64,000 bases of DNA from Tillus elongatus (taxonomy: Eukaryota > Arthropoda > Insecta > Coleoptera > Cleridae). The notes under the pieces are model-generated. The model was not told the origin of the DNA. It worked only from the letters and a program-made list of their open reading frames with translations, and ran no database searches. Location of the stretch: positions 125,344,223-125,408,222 of the forward strand of contig OZ023269.1 in NCBI GenBank assembly GCA_964006375.1, read 5' to 3'. Below, piece after piece: positions 10,301 to 23,344 of this stretch. A program made the position numbers and the translations under genes. Position 1 is the stretch's first letter. Each line of letters begins with the position of its first letter.

Positions 10301-12153
10301 CAGTTTCATCTCAGCACCCTGAAAATTTTTCTTATCCCTTATCTTCAGCAAACATGGATCTTATACGTGCCCAACATCGCTTGGTATACGGAACCGATTC
10401 ATTAACACTCCCTCCGAGGGCGCCACGTGTAGGCGTATAACTTGCTCAGGTTCAATGCTACGCTTCTGTAAATGTATTTTTCAATATTATCTGGTTTAGT
10501 TAGCTTCGTTAGCTATTGAGCTCGCTATGGAAGAGCTTTTTAAATACATTGAATTGATATTTTATATTTCACATTTTTAAGCAATTAGCTTTAAGAATTT
10601 TAGTTTTTTTTTTCTTCTTAATTTATTCAACTAATCAAATATTTCTTTTGTTACAGAATGAAGAAAAATTTGCGGTTTGATGATAGTACTGAAGATGTTT
10701 TCATGGACAAAGAGAATCTACCTCAAAGTCCAATGAAAAGTGATGACGTATCGCTGTATGGAAGAACTAGTCCTCTACCTCCTCTTTGCCCAGGAACATC
10801 GCCAAACCACTGCAGATATTTGTCAAATCGCCGCCCCCTCGAAGACTTCGATCCAAATTCACAAGATTCTGGTTATATTGCCAATTATGAAACCTTTGGC
10901 AAAATTACCTCGCATTCTTCACCCACTAGAGGATCAACATTTTCTTTTGGCTCAAGCTCTTTGTGCTCGATGGATGAAGACTTCTTTGAAGATTTCACGG
11001 ATGTTGAGCCCTTAGACAAAAATCTACCACAAGACTTAGCCAAACTAATCAGTGGTCCCAAGCCACAGGCTAAAAAGCAACTAAGGGAGAGGAATTTTGG
11101 TGATTCACCAATTCGCCCACTTTTTAGACGTGCCCTTTCCCTTCAGTCAGAGAGTTCCACAACACCAAACACTAGCCGTGCAAGGTGTTTATTCACAGAT
11201 GCCAAAGCTACGTTTAAAAGACCAGAGCCGCCAAATGAAGAGTTCAGTCCTACTTCTAAAAAGTATAAGAAAATAGAAGATCAAGAAATGTCTTTAGAAC
11301 CTGTAGTTCCAGTGTTTCAACGTGCTATGTCTGCCACCGAAGAAAGTATCAAGTGTGCCTTGCAGAGATCCTCAACTGAGCCAGACCTGATTGGTGACTT
11401 CAGCAGGACCTTTTCTTTGCCTTTGGTGCCAGGTCGTCATCAAGACCTCAAGTCTATTAGTGCTGTAACATTAGTTCAACTGCTCAAGGGTTACTTTAAT
11501 CCACACGTAGACTCCTTCACTGTAATTGATTGCAGATACCCATACGAATTCGAGGGGGGACACATTGGAGGAGCTGTTAACATCTACACCAGAGACCAGT
11601 GTATGGAACTTCTTCATGAAAGATCACTGGTTGGAAAGGACCCAAACAAAAGACATGTCCTGGTTTTCCACTGCGAATTTTCAAGCGAAAGGGGCCCCAA
11701 CTTGTAAGTTTCTTATCCTGATATTTTAATTCGTATCTTCTAGTGTTCTTCTTCTAGAATTGTTGTCTCATGCTAAAAATAATCCAGCCTTTATTTAATG
11801 TTTTCGGTTCAATTGTAATAATTTATATTTGATGTCGAACTTTTGGTTTGTTCTTTGACTTATGGTTTATTCTCTATTGTTTTAGATGTCGCTTTTTGCG
11901 CAAAGAGGACCGCCACAAGAATGAAGACGCTTATCCAGCATTGCATTATCCTGAAATTTATGTGCTCGAAGGAGGATACAAGAACTTCTATGAAAACCAT
12001 AAAGAATTGTGTGTTCCAGTAGCTTATTTGCCAATGAACCACCCAGAACATGAGCAGGATTTGCGTACTTTTAGGCAAAAGTCGAAAACTTGGAATATGG
12101 ACGTCCGCCAACGTCCTTCCGGCAGAAGCTCAAGGCTTAGGAGGATTCTCTAA
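7272..12153 (+). CDS. M-phase inducer phosphatase (Cdc25, string/twine type), three exons
   Basis: Dual-specificity phosphatase that removes inhibitory phosphates from Cdk1 to trigger mitosis. The joined coding exons are 7272-7330, 10657-11703 and 11886-12153, giving 457 residues. Splice sites are CAAG|GTGAGT and TTACAG|AATG for intron 1, and ACTT|GTAAGT and TTTTAG|ATG for intron 2; the frame is preserved through both. The regulatory N-terminal half holds a KEN box (DKENLPQSP, about residues 38-40) and serine-rich sites such as FRRALSLQ and RSSTEPD. The C-terminal rhodanese-like domain has FTVIDCRYPYEFEGGHIGGA and the active site HCEFSSERGP, with the catalytic Cys near residue 359 and Arg near 365. 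It ends with the conserved YPALHYPEIYVLEGGYKNF and MNHPEHEQDL. All catalytic residues are intact. I cannot say which paralogue it is (string or twine). Confidence is highest for exons 2 and 3. Confidence 0.93.
8240..8520 (+). repeat. Tandem array of Helentron-like left ends, about 2.6 units of 103-107 bp
   Basis: TTACAAG recurs at about 8249, 8356 and 8459. Each unit carries a GAATTTTC(n)TAGAAAAA(n)TTCACT arm pair, like the left end of the dominant repeat, followed by GTTCTGTTCCTAATT. Confidence 0.6.
9095..9170 (-). repeat. Penelope-like element 3' tail
   Basis: On the minus strand AACTTGTTAGCCAAACGGTC then GTCAGGTCTTAAAAACGTGT and GGGTTCTCCAAAGTGTACTT match the tail that follows the GIY-YIG coding region at 40104-40750. 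Confidence 0.5.
9240..9960 (-). pseudogene. Duplicated LINE reverse transcriptase C-terminal fragment, two copies about 349 bp apart
   Basis: Two similar units (about 9242-9580 and 9591-9930) each contain a Penelope-tail-like stretch and then a minus-strand coding remnant. The better copy reads RFAKKVTLLTDEHSN ... SIKSYVWNIIIYEAGSW ... MRRIEPFKIWTWRK. That matches the 'KSYVW..LYGAESWTL....RIEAFE.WTWRRM' region of insect endonuclease-reverse transcriptases. Neither unit has a catalytic domain. Confidence 0.55.
10250..10450 (-). repeat. Decayed copy of the SINE seen at 2080-2439
   Basis: It shares GTCTATTTCCGCGACTATGG and CTCCCTCCGAGGG with the body of the earlier SINE. The tRNA-like head is missing. 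Confidence 0.6.
10657..11703 (+). CDS. cdc25 coding exon 2
   Basis: It encodes the regulatory half and the first part of the catalytic domain, through HCEFSSERGPN. The donor is TT|GTAAGTTT at 11704. Confidence 0.92.
11886..12153 (+). CDS. cdc25 coding exon 3, C-terminal end of catalytic domain
   Basis: The acceptor TTTTAG is at 11880-11885. The exon continues LCRFLRKEDR and finishes WNMDVRQRPSGRSSRLRRIL with stop TAA at 12151-12153. Confidence 0.92.
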
Positions 12154-13000
12154 ATGTATTTTTTGTAAATATTTTTCTTGTAAAAAGAAGAGACTTATCC
12201 TATGAGAGTACAAAAACTGTATAGTTACGTTAATAATTATTTACAGAAATAATTCTTTCTTAAATAATTAATTTTTTTGTCACATTGGCATTTGATAGAT
12301 TCATTGAAGGCAATGTCTTCGATTTGTACTTTATATAAATAAGAGATAGTATATAGCCAGTTGTTCGTCTAGGTACTACTCTTACCTCGATTTTCTTCAC
12401 GTTTCTCTTCTTTTGCAATGCTGCGTTAACCAAAGTTCTTTTTTTTTCTTTTTTAGCCGTTGACTTTAAAAAGGACATAGTCCGTTTTGAATTTATATTT
12501 TTTGTTAGTTTTAATATTTATGTGCAATTGAAAATGCAATAACTATGTGATTTTTGCTTTCGTTATCAGTTCATTATTCTTTCTTATATTGTAATAGATG
12601 AATCTGGTTTGTTTGCAAATAATTTACGTTCATTTCTATTTTTCTTTAGTTTTAGTTTTAGTGTCAGTATTTAATTTTTGTTTGTATGCATATCATAATG
12701 TGTTCTGTTACAACGGAAAATGGATTTTTTTTTATAAAATTGTTTTGTGTTTTATCAAATTTTTTATAAAAGCAGACTGACATATTTCCTTTAACTGTTG
12801 TAACGCATCCAGTTAAAAAAAATCTTTAAGCGTGATACTTTGTTTTTGTAAATTATAACAATATATTTTTTTAATTTATGATTACAACCTTATTCTAATA
12901 TTTGTGGCTTTTATTTACCTTTTAAGAGTTTATTTATAGTGAGTTAATTTGACTGTTAGATTAAAAGTTATTTCATGTGAGACTTGAAACCTGTGGTGGT
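12154..13000 (+). other. cdc25 3'UTR and downstream sequence
   Basis: AT-rich sequence with a Pumilio-type motif TGTAAATA at 12164-12171, close after the stop. I found no clear AATAAA signal; ATTAAA occurs near 12960. No other gene is seen. Confidence 0.4.
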
Positions 13001-13170
13001 TACACATTTTGTAGAAACTCCATTTACCACAACACAGTTTTATTCTAAATATAATTTCGCCAGTAAAGTAGACTTCATCGGACGATGAATTTAACTCACT
13101 TATCGTTGTCTGATAAAGCCAACTTAGTTGACGAAACGATCGCTAGGATTTAAATTGTTTTGTGGTAAAA
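13000..13170 (+). repeat. Penelope-like tail with inverted arms
   Basis: AACTTAGTTGACGAAACGAT and CGCTAGGATTTAAATTG then TTTTGTGGTAAA resemble the tail at 40670-40740. An upstream TTTACCACAACACAG mirrors the last part. Confidence 0.4.
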
Positions 13171-13572
13171 TTACATTTGTTGAAAGTGAATTAAGAATTT
13201 GTTGAAAGTTAATTAAGAAGTGTTAAGTTTAGTGACACAAAATCGTCTGCGTCGTCAGGTAATATATTTTAATTGTCTGAAAATCATACTTTCATCTTTA
13301 CTCTATTAAAATTAAAATCATGCTTAGATGGCTTTGGAGTGGAAATACCTACTGAGCAGAGGGAGGTGAGTATGAATTCAATATTATTTAAATTTCCCGG
13401 CAACTATTTTATCAAATTATTTGTTTGAATTTACCACATATTCTTTACGCTTTTATTACACAAGGGTACTAAAAAAAATATTTTGGTCACAGATGGCTAA
13501 CGTTAATCTAAAGCTGTTGTATCTATAACATCCTAGTAAAATACGTAATTATTTCAATTATCTGTGTTGTGT

Positions 13573-13693
13573 TTTAGTGAATTTTCTTTTAAAAAATCAC
13601 TAATGAGGAGATGTCGACTTGAATTTTGCAAAAATTTCTTCAAATGAGCGCGAACTAGGACCCCTAGAATCTATATCCGGGGTCAGTTTAAAT

Positions 13694-13777
<84 letters not shown>

Positions 13778-14800
13778 GTATGTATATGCATCACACCGAT
13801 AACTCCAGAAATAATGGACCGATGTTTATAAAATTTGGCAGGTACCGTCCTTTTATTAGTAGCTTGGGTAAGTTCGTTAGCCAGGAAAATCCAGCTAGGT
13901 TTTCGGGGAAAATTTTGGGTTTTCTTTTGGACAAACTTCATATCTCCGGAAAAAACAAACCTCTGGCAACCAAATTTGGCAAGCTGGTTTACATTAACAT
14001 AAAAACCAAACTGTGGACCAAAATTCAGGTCTCTAAGATTAATGAAAAAAAAGTTATAGGCACTTAATAAAGCAAAATTTTAGTGCCACTAAAAGCCAGA
14101 GAAGACGCAATACCAAAATATTTGATGTGTTAAAAAAAAACTATTAAACATCACAGATAACGTTTATCTTTTTATGCCGCAAAAAGTTCAAGATATACCA
14201 AAAAAATTACTTTGAAAATTTTATAATTTTTAATGGCTTTTCGTGCAAACAAATTATTTTATTTTTAATTTTAATTACCGGCTAGGGATGCAGTTTCAAT
14301 TTTATGTGTTCTTTTAGCAAAATTTTGTGTAAAAAATATTTAGACAGTTTTCGCAGAATTTTTTTGTGCTTCCATAGAAATCAATTTTTGTACGATTTTT
14401 TTGTGAAATTTTGGCAATTAATGATAAATGTTTAATAAGGTATTATAAAAAAATGTTTTCGGATTTTTGAGAATTTTCATGAAATTTTTTTAAAGTTTCG
14501 TCAAAAATGGTTTTGTGAATAATTATATTTTGGTAGGTGGGTAAATAATTTGAAGAGTTTCGTTGGCCAGAAAAATCGGACCAGTTTTTTCGAAAACGCT
14601 TTAAGTTCATTTTCCGAAAAACATTGCCCTTTTTCAAACAATAAAGTTATTTTGATAAAATATGGTACATTGTTTCTATTACATTGGTAACCAAATTTGA
14701 TGGCTGCTTTCATGAAAGAAAGACAGATTTGCTATTAAAAACTTTTTTTTTAATCGAACACACGTTATATTATTATATTTTTGCATTTTCTATCGAAATA
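13573..14800 (+). mobile_element. Helentron-like element, left end and interior, (TA)n 13697-13765 then (TATG)n
   Basis: The left end GTGAATTTTC(n)TCACTAATGAGGAG is at 13577-13607. The tract changes from TA to a short TATG run, followed by the usual CACACCGATAACTCCAGAAA interior and the long-variant segment (14100-14400). Its own right end is obscured by the unit at 14826-15143. Confidence 0.55.
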
Positions 14801-14825
14801 TAATGCATGTTTGTAAGAAAAGAAA

Positions 14826-15143
14826 CTCAGGACGCAGCAAGTGCGGTATGGTAGCGAATTTTCATTACATGTCTCAAATTTCAATAGCTAAATTTGCTAT
14901 TAGGTTAACATTTGTTGGCTAGGAACCAGTTTTTTTGCCAACATTTTGGGTTCATTTTCGAAAAATCTTTTACATTTTCAAACAATAAAGTTATTTTGAT
15001 GAAATATGGTAAATTGTTTCTACTATATAGGTTATACTGGTAACCAAATTTCATCGCTGCTTTCGTTAAAAGAAAAGACATTTGTTATTAAAAATATTTT
15101 AATGAAAATTCACTACCATAACGCACTTGCTGCGTCCAGACTT
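14826..15143. repeat. Unit with hairpin ends at both sides (RE-RE unit)
   Basis: It starts with GACGCAGCAAGTGCGGTATG and ends CACTTGCTGCGTCC in opposite orientation, about 315 bp apart. Similar units occur at 21243, 38158, 53742, 56496 and 61632. Confidence 0.6.
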
Positions 15144-15178
15144 TTAATTGTTTGTCAGTTTCTTCCACTTTTAAGTCA

Positions 15179-15410
<232 letters not shown>

Positions 15411-15746
15411 ATGAACATTTAAAGAAAAAAAACTGGTTGTCACTGGTGATCTTAGAATGGCACAAAACCAAAATATTTTGAGTGGTTAGCAAAATATACT
15501 AAATATTACAGGCAAGGTTAAGTTTTCGTGGCGCAAAAAGATCAAGAAATACCAGAAAAGTTACTTTATAATTTCTCTTCTTAAAACATCATAATTTGCA
15601 ATCTTTAAACAAAGATTCTTAAAAAATGCCAGTTATGTAGAAGGAATGACGTAAGGAGTGTGGTTTTACACAGCTTTAAGTCTGCTTCAACCGTCATTGT
15701 CTCTCACTACTAAAATATTTGCAGAAAATTAATTTCAAATAGACTG

Positions 15747-15747
<1 letters not shown>

Positions 15748-15802
<55 letters not shown>

Positions 15803-16180
15803 CGAAACCAATGTAGGTTTGAATTTTTATGTTTATATATAGTATATACCTATGTATCCAACCGCTAACTCAAAAAGTAATCAGCCGATTTTGGTGAAAT
15901 TCAGCACGGACCTTTCATTTATTCATAGCTTGGATAAGTTCGTTAGCCAGCCCAATCGGACTAGTTTTTCTCTTAAAAAAATGATTTTTCTGAAAATAAG
16001 TTTTTTATTTCAAAACATAACCAAGTTATTTTAATGAAATTTGGTAGATCTGTTGCCCTAGTAAAGGCATTACCATATCCCAAACTTCAACTTTCTAGGT
16101 TCATAGCAAATCGAGTTATTACAATTTGAAGCATCTAATGAAAATTCGTTACCATAACGCACTTGCTGTGTCCTGAATTT
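15748..16180 (+). mobile_element. Helentron-like right half, (TA)n 15748-15800
   Basis: The interior motif AACTCAAAAAGTAATCAGCC lies at about 15866, and the right end GAAAATTCGTTACCATAACG then CACTTGCTGTGTCC near 16140-16175. The left end is missing. Confidence 0.5.
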
Positions 16181-17066
16181 TGTTTATCTTAAACTCAAAT
16201 AAATTAATTACAGAATATTATGTTATTTTTTGTGTGATTTCTTTTTTGAATATATTTAGTCATGAAATGTCGTTACCGTAATGTAGTTTTTCTGACATAA
16301 CCGTAACTAATGCAGTTTTATATTATTCATATACCAGTTCTTCAAGGCTAGACGAGGCTATAAATCACATCTCTATTTGACTTAAGTACAGACAGCTGCA
16401 TAAACGAGTATAAAATTCACCGCGTACTAGTCAGTATAGTGACGTAACTACTACCCCTCAAGTACAGGCTTAAGCATAAACCAACACAATCCCACAAGTG
16501 CTGAGTCATGTAGAAAGGGTGGGGGGTAGTAGACACAATCTTACTTAGCCACACCGTGGTGGTATAAGTCGTGTAGAAAAGTGGGGAGTACCAGGCACCA
16601 GAAAATACTCCTCCATCCCTCCATTGGTGTCTAATGGTGATTGAAGATGTCTCATTCTCAGTATTGGAAGCGCCCCAAGACAGAGCATTAAATGTTTTCT
16701 AAAATATAATGAAATATCACCGCCTTGCTAAAATTTTGCGTGTGACACTGACACCTGGCATTGAGACTGTTTTCACAGCTACAAATTGTACGATAACATC
16801 ATGACTTTTTCTGGATTGTCATTTCGTTCTGGCTTGTATTGCTAAACACACTTTTGTGTGTGTTCGTATTGGTAAAATTTTACTGTTGTCAAAAGATATG
16901 GTTGTTGATGCACAAATTAGCTTGCTTCCTGCGGGACCGTTGCATGTGTTACGAATTGTGGCCACAAAATAAGATGTCAGCTAATCACGGTCATCTCTTT
17001 ATTTCTGATGGCAGAAGCAGCAACACGATACAAGTAACTCATTTGTATCATGAGGCAGCAAGAGGT
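16181..17066. other. No gene recognised; weak internal repeats
   Basis: It contains two loosely similar segments (GTCATGTAGAAAGGGTGGGG near 16507 and GTCGTGTAGAAAAGTGGGG near 16569). No convincing coding region is seen. Confidence 0.4.
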
Positions 17067-17510
17067 TAGCGCAGTTACTCGTTAAAAAGTTCTAAATAAG
17101 TTTTTGTTACGTCAGCTGGGTGGGTTAGCTGTAGCGATATTGTTTAAAAATGAAAAGTTAAAGTATGTCTCGGAAAAATACTTTAACAATGTGATATTTT
17201 CTGGAACCTGTGACGAACACTGATATTGCAAAAAGCTTTGTACTAAGCAGTAAGATTCATATCATTAGTTAAGATATTGCTGTATTTGGTATACTTACTC
17301 GTTCACAAATTTCTAAATAAGTTTTTGTCAAGTCAGCAAGAATGTCTGGGTTGGTTGTAGCAATACTGTTGGAAAATTAAAAGTTTAATTTCAAGCATGA
17401 CTCGGAAAAATACTTTGTTGTGTGTGACATTTTCTGGAACCTTTGGCGAGCACTTATATCGCAAAAAGCTTTATGCTAAGCATTATTGGTTAAAATATTG
17501 TTGTATTTCG
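17067..17510. repeat. Tandem duplication, about 220-bp period
   Basis: ACTCGTT lies at 17077 and 17297. Shared segments include CTAAATAAGTTTTTGT, TCGGAAAAATACTTT, TTTTCTGGAACC and GCAAAAAGCTTT. The two units have diverged, so the duplication is old. Confidence 0.75.
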
Positions 17511-18061
17511 TTTTTTTTTACTAAGTGACTTGTAAAATTCCGTTTTGGTGAAAAAGTCCTAACCCCGCATAGAAAAGTTCCTGGTAGCAACAGTCTTGCG
17601 CAGCATTACAGGAAGGTAATTTTTAATTAATGTTTTTTAAATGTAAAAAGTCATGTCGACATGTCAAAATTATACTTGCAAGAATTTTAACATTTAAAGG
17701 TTTTTTTGGAAGTAACTATGGATTGACTGCAGTTTGAAGTAAAGTTTAGGATGAAGAAAGGTTGTAGACATGTTAGTGGTGGAAAAAAATATAATTAGAG
17801 CAAGATCTGAGCAAAATTTGTAAAGTGACATAACGTTGATGATTTTTGACAGTTTTATTTAGAATGCACCCTTTATAGAAATTGTGTCTTCTACATAAAC
17901 AAGCCAAGCTTATTAGTATTTGTTAAATTAAACTAAATAAATTTAATTTTAAAATATGTTGTGGCATATTTTATGTAGGTACAGATGATGTAACAAAAGG
18001 TTGGGAAACGCAGAAATTTTGATAAATTTCAGTATTTGACATTAAGATATTTATTTGGTAG
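17511..18061. other. AT-rich stretch, nothing recognised
   Basis: No ORF of note and no repeat end was identified before the Helentron-like element that starts at 18062. Confidence 0.4.
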
Positions 18062-18697
<636 letters not shown>

Positions 18698-18902
18698 AGT
18701 TTTTCCAGATTCAACCAGTGATAAAAATCATGTTATTTTCAAACACAAGCAAAAACTTACCTATTTGCAAAACATTAAATATTTAATAATAAAAACGAAA
18801 TCATTTTTTCAACACATATACATATACTAAATTAATTTTAGATTCGACCAGTGATAATTATCGTGTTATTTGCAAACACAGGCATAAACTTACCTATTTG
18901 TC

Positions 18903-20821
18903 TGGACGCAGCACGTGCGTTATGGTAGTGAATTTTCATAAAAATATTTTTAATGGCAGATGTCTTTTGTAATGAAAGCAGGCATCAAATTTGGCTAAAT
19001 ATTTTTTACACGCAATTCTGCTAAATTCATAGATAAAATTCAAATTATATACCTAATCTGTAACTAAATTGAAAATAAAATAATTTGTTTGCACGAAAAT
19101 CCATTAAAACCTTATTTTCGACGAATTCCATTTAAAAACTGTTCCATCAATTGAATAATTTTTCAGACAAAAATTCTCAAATGTTTCTTCAAATAAAATT
19201 CATTAAACTTATAAGAAAATTCGCTATTAAAATAACATTTTGCACAAGAAAATTCGCTAATAAAAATAAATTGAATAAATTAAAAAACTGGTCCGATTTT
19301 CCTGGCCAACCAACCATTTCAAGTTATTTACCCACCTACCAAAGGATAATTTTTCACAAAAACTTTTGCAACAATTTTTCAAAAAAATCCGTCATTTTTT
19401 TTATAATAACTTAATAAACATTTGTGATTAATTACCAAAATTTTACGAACACATCTTACAAAAAATGATTTCTACGAAGGACAAAAACATTTCTGTGAAA
19501 ACTGGCTAAATATCTTTTTACACAAAACTTTGCAAAAAGAATATATAAAATTCAAACTATATACCTAATCTGTAAATAAACTTGAAAATAAAATAACTTG
19601 TTTGGGCGAAAATCCATTAGCACCTTATTTTCGATCAATTTCGTTTAAAAAATGTTCCATAACTTTCATACAAAAATTCGCAACAAACGTTTCTTCAAAG
19701 TAAATTCATTTATAAGATAATTCGCTATTAAAAGAACATTTTGTACAAGAAAATTAACTAATAGAAATATAAATAAATTAAATTAGTTAAAAAATATGCC
19801 AAATCTGATCTAAATACAGAACCATATACTTTTTCTGTGGCTTCACAAATAAAATTCTTTTGCCTGTGGATGCTGTAAAAATTGAATCCGGTTGTAGAGA
19901 AGGAAACAATCTGTTCTCATGTCACAAATTTCTACGTCTATGTTAATTGTGGGACGGTTTTACCAACTAAGGGCAACAACAACTACTATTAAACTTGAAT
20001 TAAAAGTCTTAAAAGTGCTTATCGTTCATTTTCAACAAAGAGTCGCTAAAAATATATTGGAATTACATAATCTGATCAGATAACGTTAAAATGGAATCAA
20101 AGACGAAAAAAAGTTTAAAAAAAACTAAATTAAAAGATAAATTCAGTCATCGGTGAGATTTGAGCGCACGTCCCTACGCTCATCAGTCAGGGAGACTGAC
20201 CATGAGACCACGTAAGCCTTCTAAGAAACTTCAATGAAGACAGGTAGATAATCAATAATGGTCTTAAGTTCTTTATTTGTAATATGTGAGGTCTTTAGAG
20301 GCAGATTTTGCAGTTATTTTAACAAATGAGAAGTGTAGCATAAATTTAAATCATTTGAACTTTTTGCGTCATTATAAGATAAACGTTGTCTGTAATATTT
20401 AATAGATTTTGTTTAACACATACAATATTTTGGTATTGCGTCTTCTCTGACTTTTAGTGGCACTAAAATTTTGCTTCATTAAGTGCCTCTTTTTTCCTTT
20501 TAACATAGAGAGCTAAATTTTGGTGCAGCGTTTGACTATTACGACATAAACCAGCTTGCCAAATGTGGCTGCGATAGTTTTGTTATATCCGGCGATATGA
20601 ATTTTTTCCAGAAGAAAACCTAAAATTTTCCCGGAAAAACTGGTCCGATTTTCCTGGCTAACAAACTTATCCAAGCGATTTACAAAAGCAAGGTACGTGC
20701 CAAATATAATCAAAATCGGTATAATTAGTATCGCTAGCATAGACATTTTTAAATGTACCGTTTATACAGAGGCTTTGCATGATATCTTATTTTTTGGAAA
20801 TGGTTATCTAAGTTGAAGCCA

Positions 20822-20905
<84 letters not shown>

Positions 20906-20960
20906 ACATATAAAAACTGACGCTTAGTTCATGCTCATTTGAAGAAATTACACATATACT
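18903..20960 (-). mobile_element. Long Helentron-like element with tRNA-like module, (TA)n 20822-20903
   Basis: The hairpin end GGACGCAGCACGTGCG is at 18903. In order there follow the long-variant interior, the SINE-empty site (about 19968-19990), the tRNA-like module (20140-20225), the shared interior TTCCCGGAAAAACTGGTCC near 20627, the (TA)n tract and a decayed left side to about 20960. The colinear copy 31318-33614 reads the other way. Confidence 0.5.
20140..20225 (-). repeat. tRNA-like module
   Basis: On the minus strand TGGTCTCATGGTCAGTCTCC (D-arm/A-box-like) is followed by GCTCAAATCTC (B-box-like). Confidence 0.5.
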
Positions 20961-21242
20961 AAATCAGTTTTAAATACAGATCTAGATAGGTCCTTTTGTA
21001 TGGCTTCATAAGTGCTTGTTTTCTTTGCAACCAGTTTCACCTTTTATAGCATAGCAAGCAAAAGAAAACTGGCCTTATTTGTAGAACTCATGATAACTAT
21101 AAGTAAAAATTCGTTGCTAGAGTATGGTATTTTGATACAAAAATTCTTTAGAAATAAAATAAAAATAACAGATGACATGTTTAAAATGTGATGTATGTGA
21201 ATATTTAATTTTTTGTCTGACAATATAAATTATAAAAACTCT

Positions 21243-21516
21243 GGACGCAGCAAGTGCGTTATGGTAGTGAATTTTCATAAAAATGTTTTTAATAGCAAAT
21301 ATGTTTTGGTTACCAGTATAATCTATATATTAAAAACAATGTGCCATGTTTTATCAAAATAACTTTATTGTTTGAAAATGTACAAAAATTTTAAGTAAAC
21401 TTAAATTGTTCCCGAAAAAACTAGTTTTCTGGTCAACCTTATAGGTAAATAGCAAATTGATTCAAAATTTGAAGCGTTTAATGAAAATTCGCTACCATAA
21501 CGCACTTGCTGCGTCC
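21243..21516. repeat. RE-RE unit, about 274 bp
   Basis: GGACGCAGCAAGTGCGTTAT at 21243 faces ATAACGCACTTGCTGCGTCC near 21497-21516. The two hairpin ends are perfect reverse complements. Confidence 0.7.
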
Positions 21517-22019
21517 CGCATTTCTTTTATTACAAAGATGTCTTATATTTCGATGGAAAATACAAAAAATCAATAACATAGGTGTTCGAATAAAAAAATT
21601 CACTAAAAAAAAAGAAAATTTGAATCACCAACGACTTATGGGCCACCCTGTAATTGTGGAAATATTTTTTTAAGATGTAGCTCAAGACACCCTACAATTA
21701 ATGTATACAACTTTTTTTTGTAACTTGTATAATAACGGATATATTGCGCTTTAAAGATTTTTTTCGAAAATTTGACAAAAATTATATACCATTAAACGAT
21801 AGACTCTATAGCCAACACTACTGCTAAAGCATCAGAGAAAGGGTGTATTTGAAATGAATTTTCTGGGAATATTTTAGTAAAATGAAAGACAGTGACGATT
21901 GAAACTAAGAGTTCAGGCTTTGTAAAACATTATTCTTGACACATTTTCCTTCCATAGATCATATTAATTTCAGGTTCATTGCCTAAATATTACCAATTTT
22001 GACGTTTAAAATCGCGACT

Positions 22020-22500
<481 letters not shown>

Positions 22501-22839
22501 TGTCTATAAAGCTTCCGTAGTTATACTTCCCTTACAAAAACCTTATCTTGATAATTGCATCCTTTTGTTTTCGATTTCGAAAACATAGGCTATATAATAT
22601 GATGAATAAAATAATGGGCGAAGAAAATTTTGCAGCCTATCGATTACAATAATGAACAAGTGAGCATTCCAGCAAAAATAACAAAGATTATGTTAACTTC
22701 CGGAAGTGGTAGAAGTGTAAATATTTTGTTTAAATAGCCAGAATACTATTTATTATGCGTACAAAATTCAGGAAATATATTTTGTGGTTCCTGAAATATG
22801 TATCAAATCCCCATCTGTACACTCTGTATATTCATGTAT

Positions 22840-23150
22840 CCAACCGACAACTTAAAAAATATTTATCCCACTTTAATGAAATTTGGGTTGTGTCTTTATT
22901 TTGTTAATTTTTTGGATGAATCCGTCAGCCGGGCGAATAGGACCAGTTGAAAAATTAAATGTCCCATAAAATATTTTCCTATATCCGAAACCAAGAAAGT
23001 TATTCAGATGAAATTCGGTACAAATTTGTCAGAAAAATACTTTCCTCTGTACTAAAATTAAAGTTTCTAGAATAATGGAAAATTAAATTACCAATTTTTT
23101 ACATTTAATATTAATTAGTTACCGTAACACACTTGCTGCTCCCGGATTTT
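22840..23150 (+). mobile_element. Degenerate Helentron-like right half
   Basis: A diverged interior is followed by ACACACTTGCTGCTCCCGG near 23125, a damaged hairpin. Confidence 0.4.
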
Positions 23151-23344
23151 TTCTAAATCATTTAATAAATGCTTTATTGGCTCTATTCGCAAATAAACGT
23201 GTTATTGAGGATCGAACTTAACATTTGTACAATAAGTTTTATATCGGAGTGAAACAATCTTACTTACTTACTTTATTGTTATCGTTATTTTGATTTATTT
23301 TGTAATAATTTTGAGTTGCCTAAACTAGAACTTACATTACCATC

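Larger units (their letters stand above)
7331..10656 (+). other. cdc25 intron 1, filled with repeat remnants
   Basis: The intron is about 3.3 kb. It contains a perfect E2F-like site (7435-7442), a tandem array of Helentron-like left ends (8240-8520), Penelope-like 3' tails and duplicated LINE fragments (9095-9960), and a decayed SINE (10250-10450). Other parts are AT-rich with nothing recognised. Confidence 0.6.
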
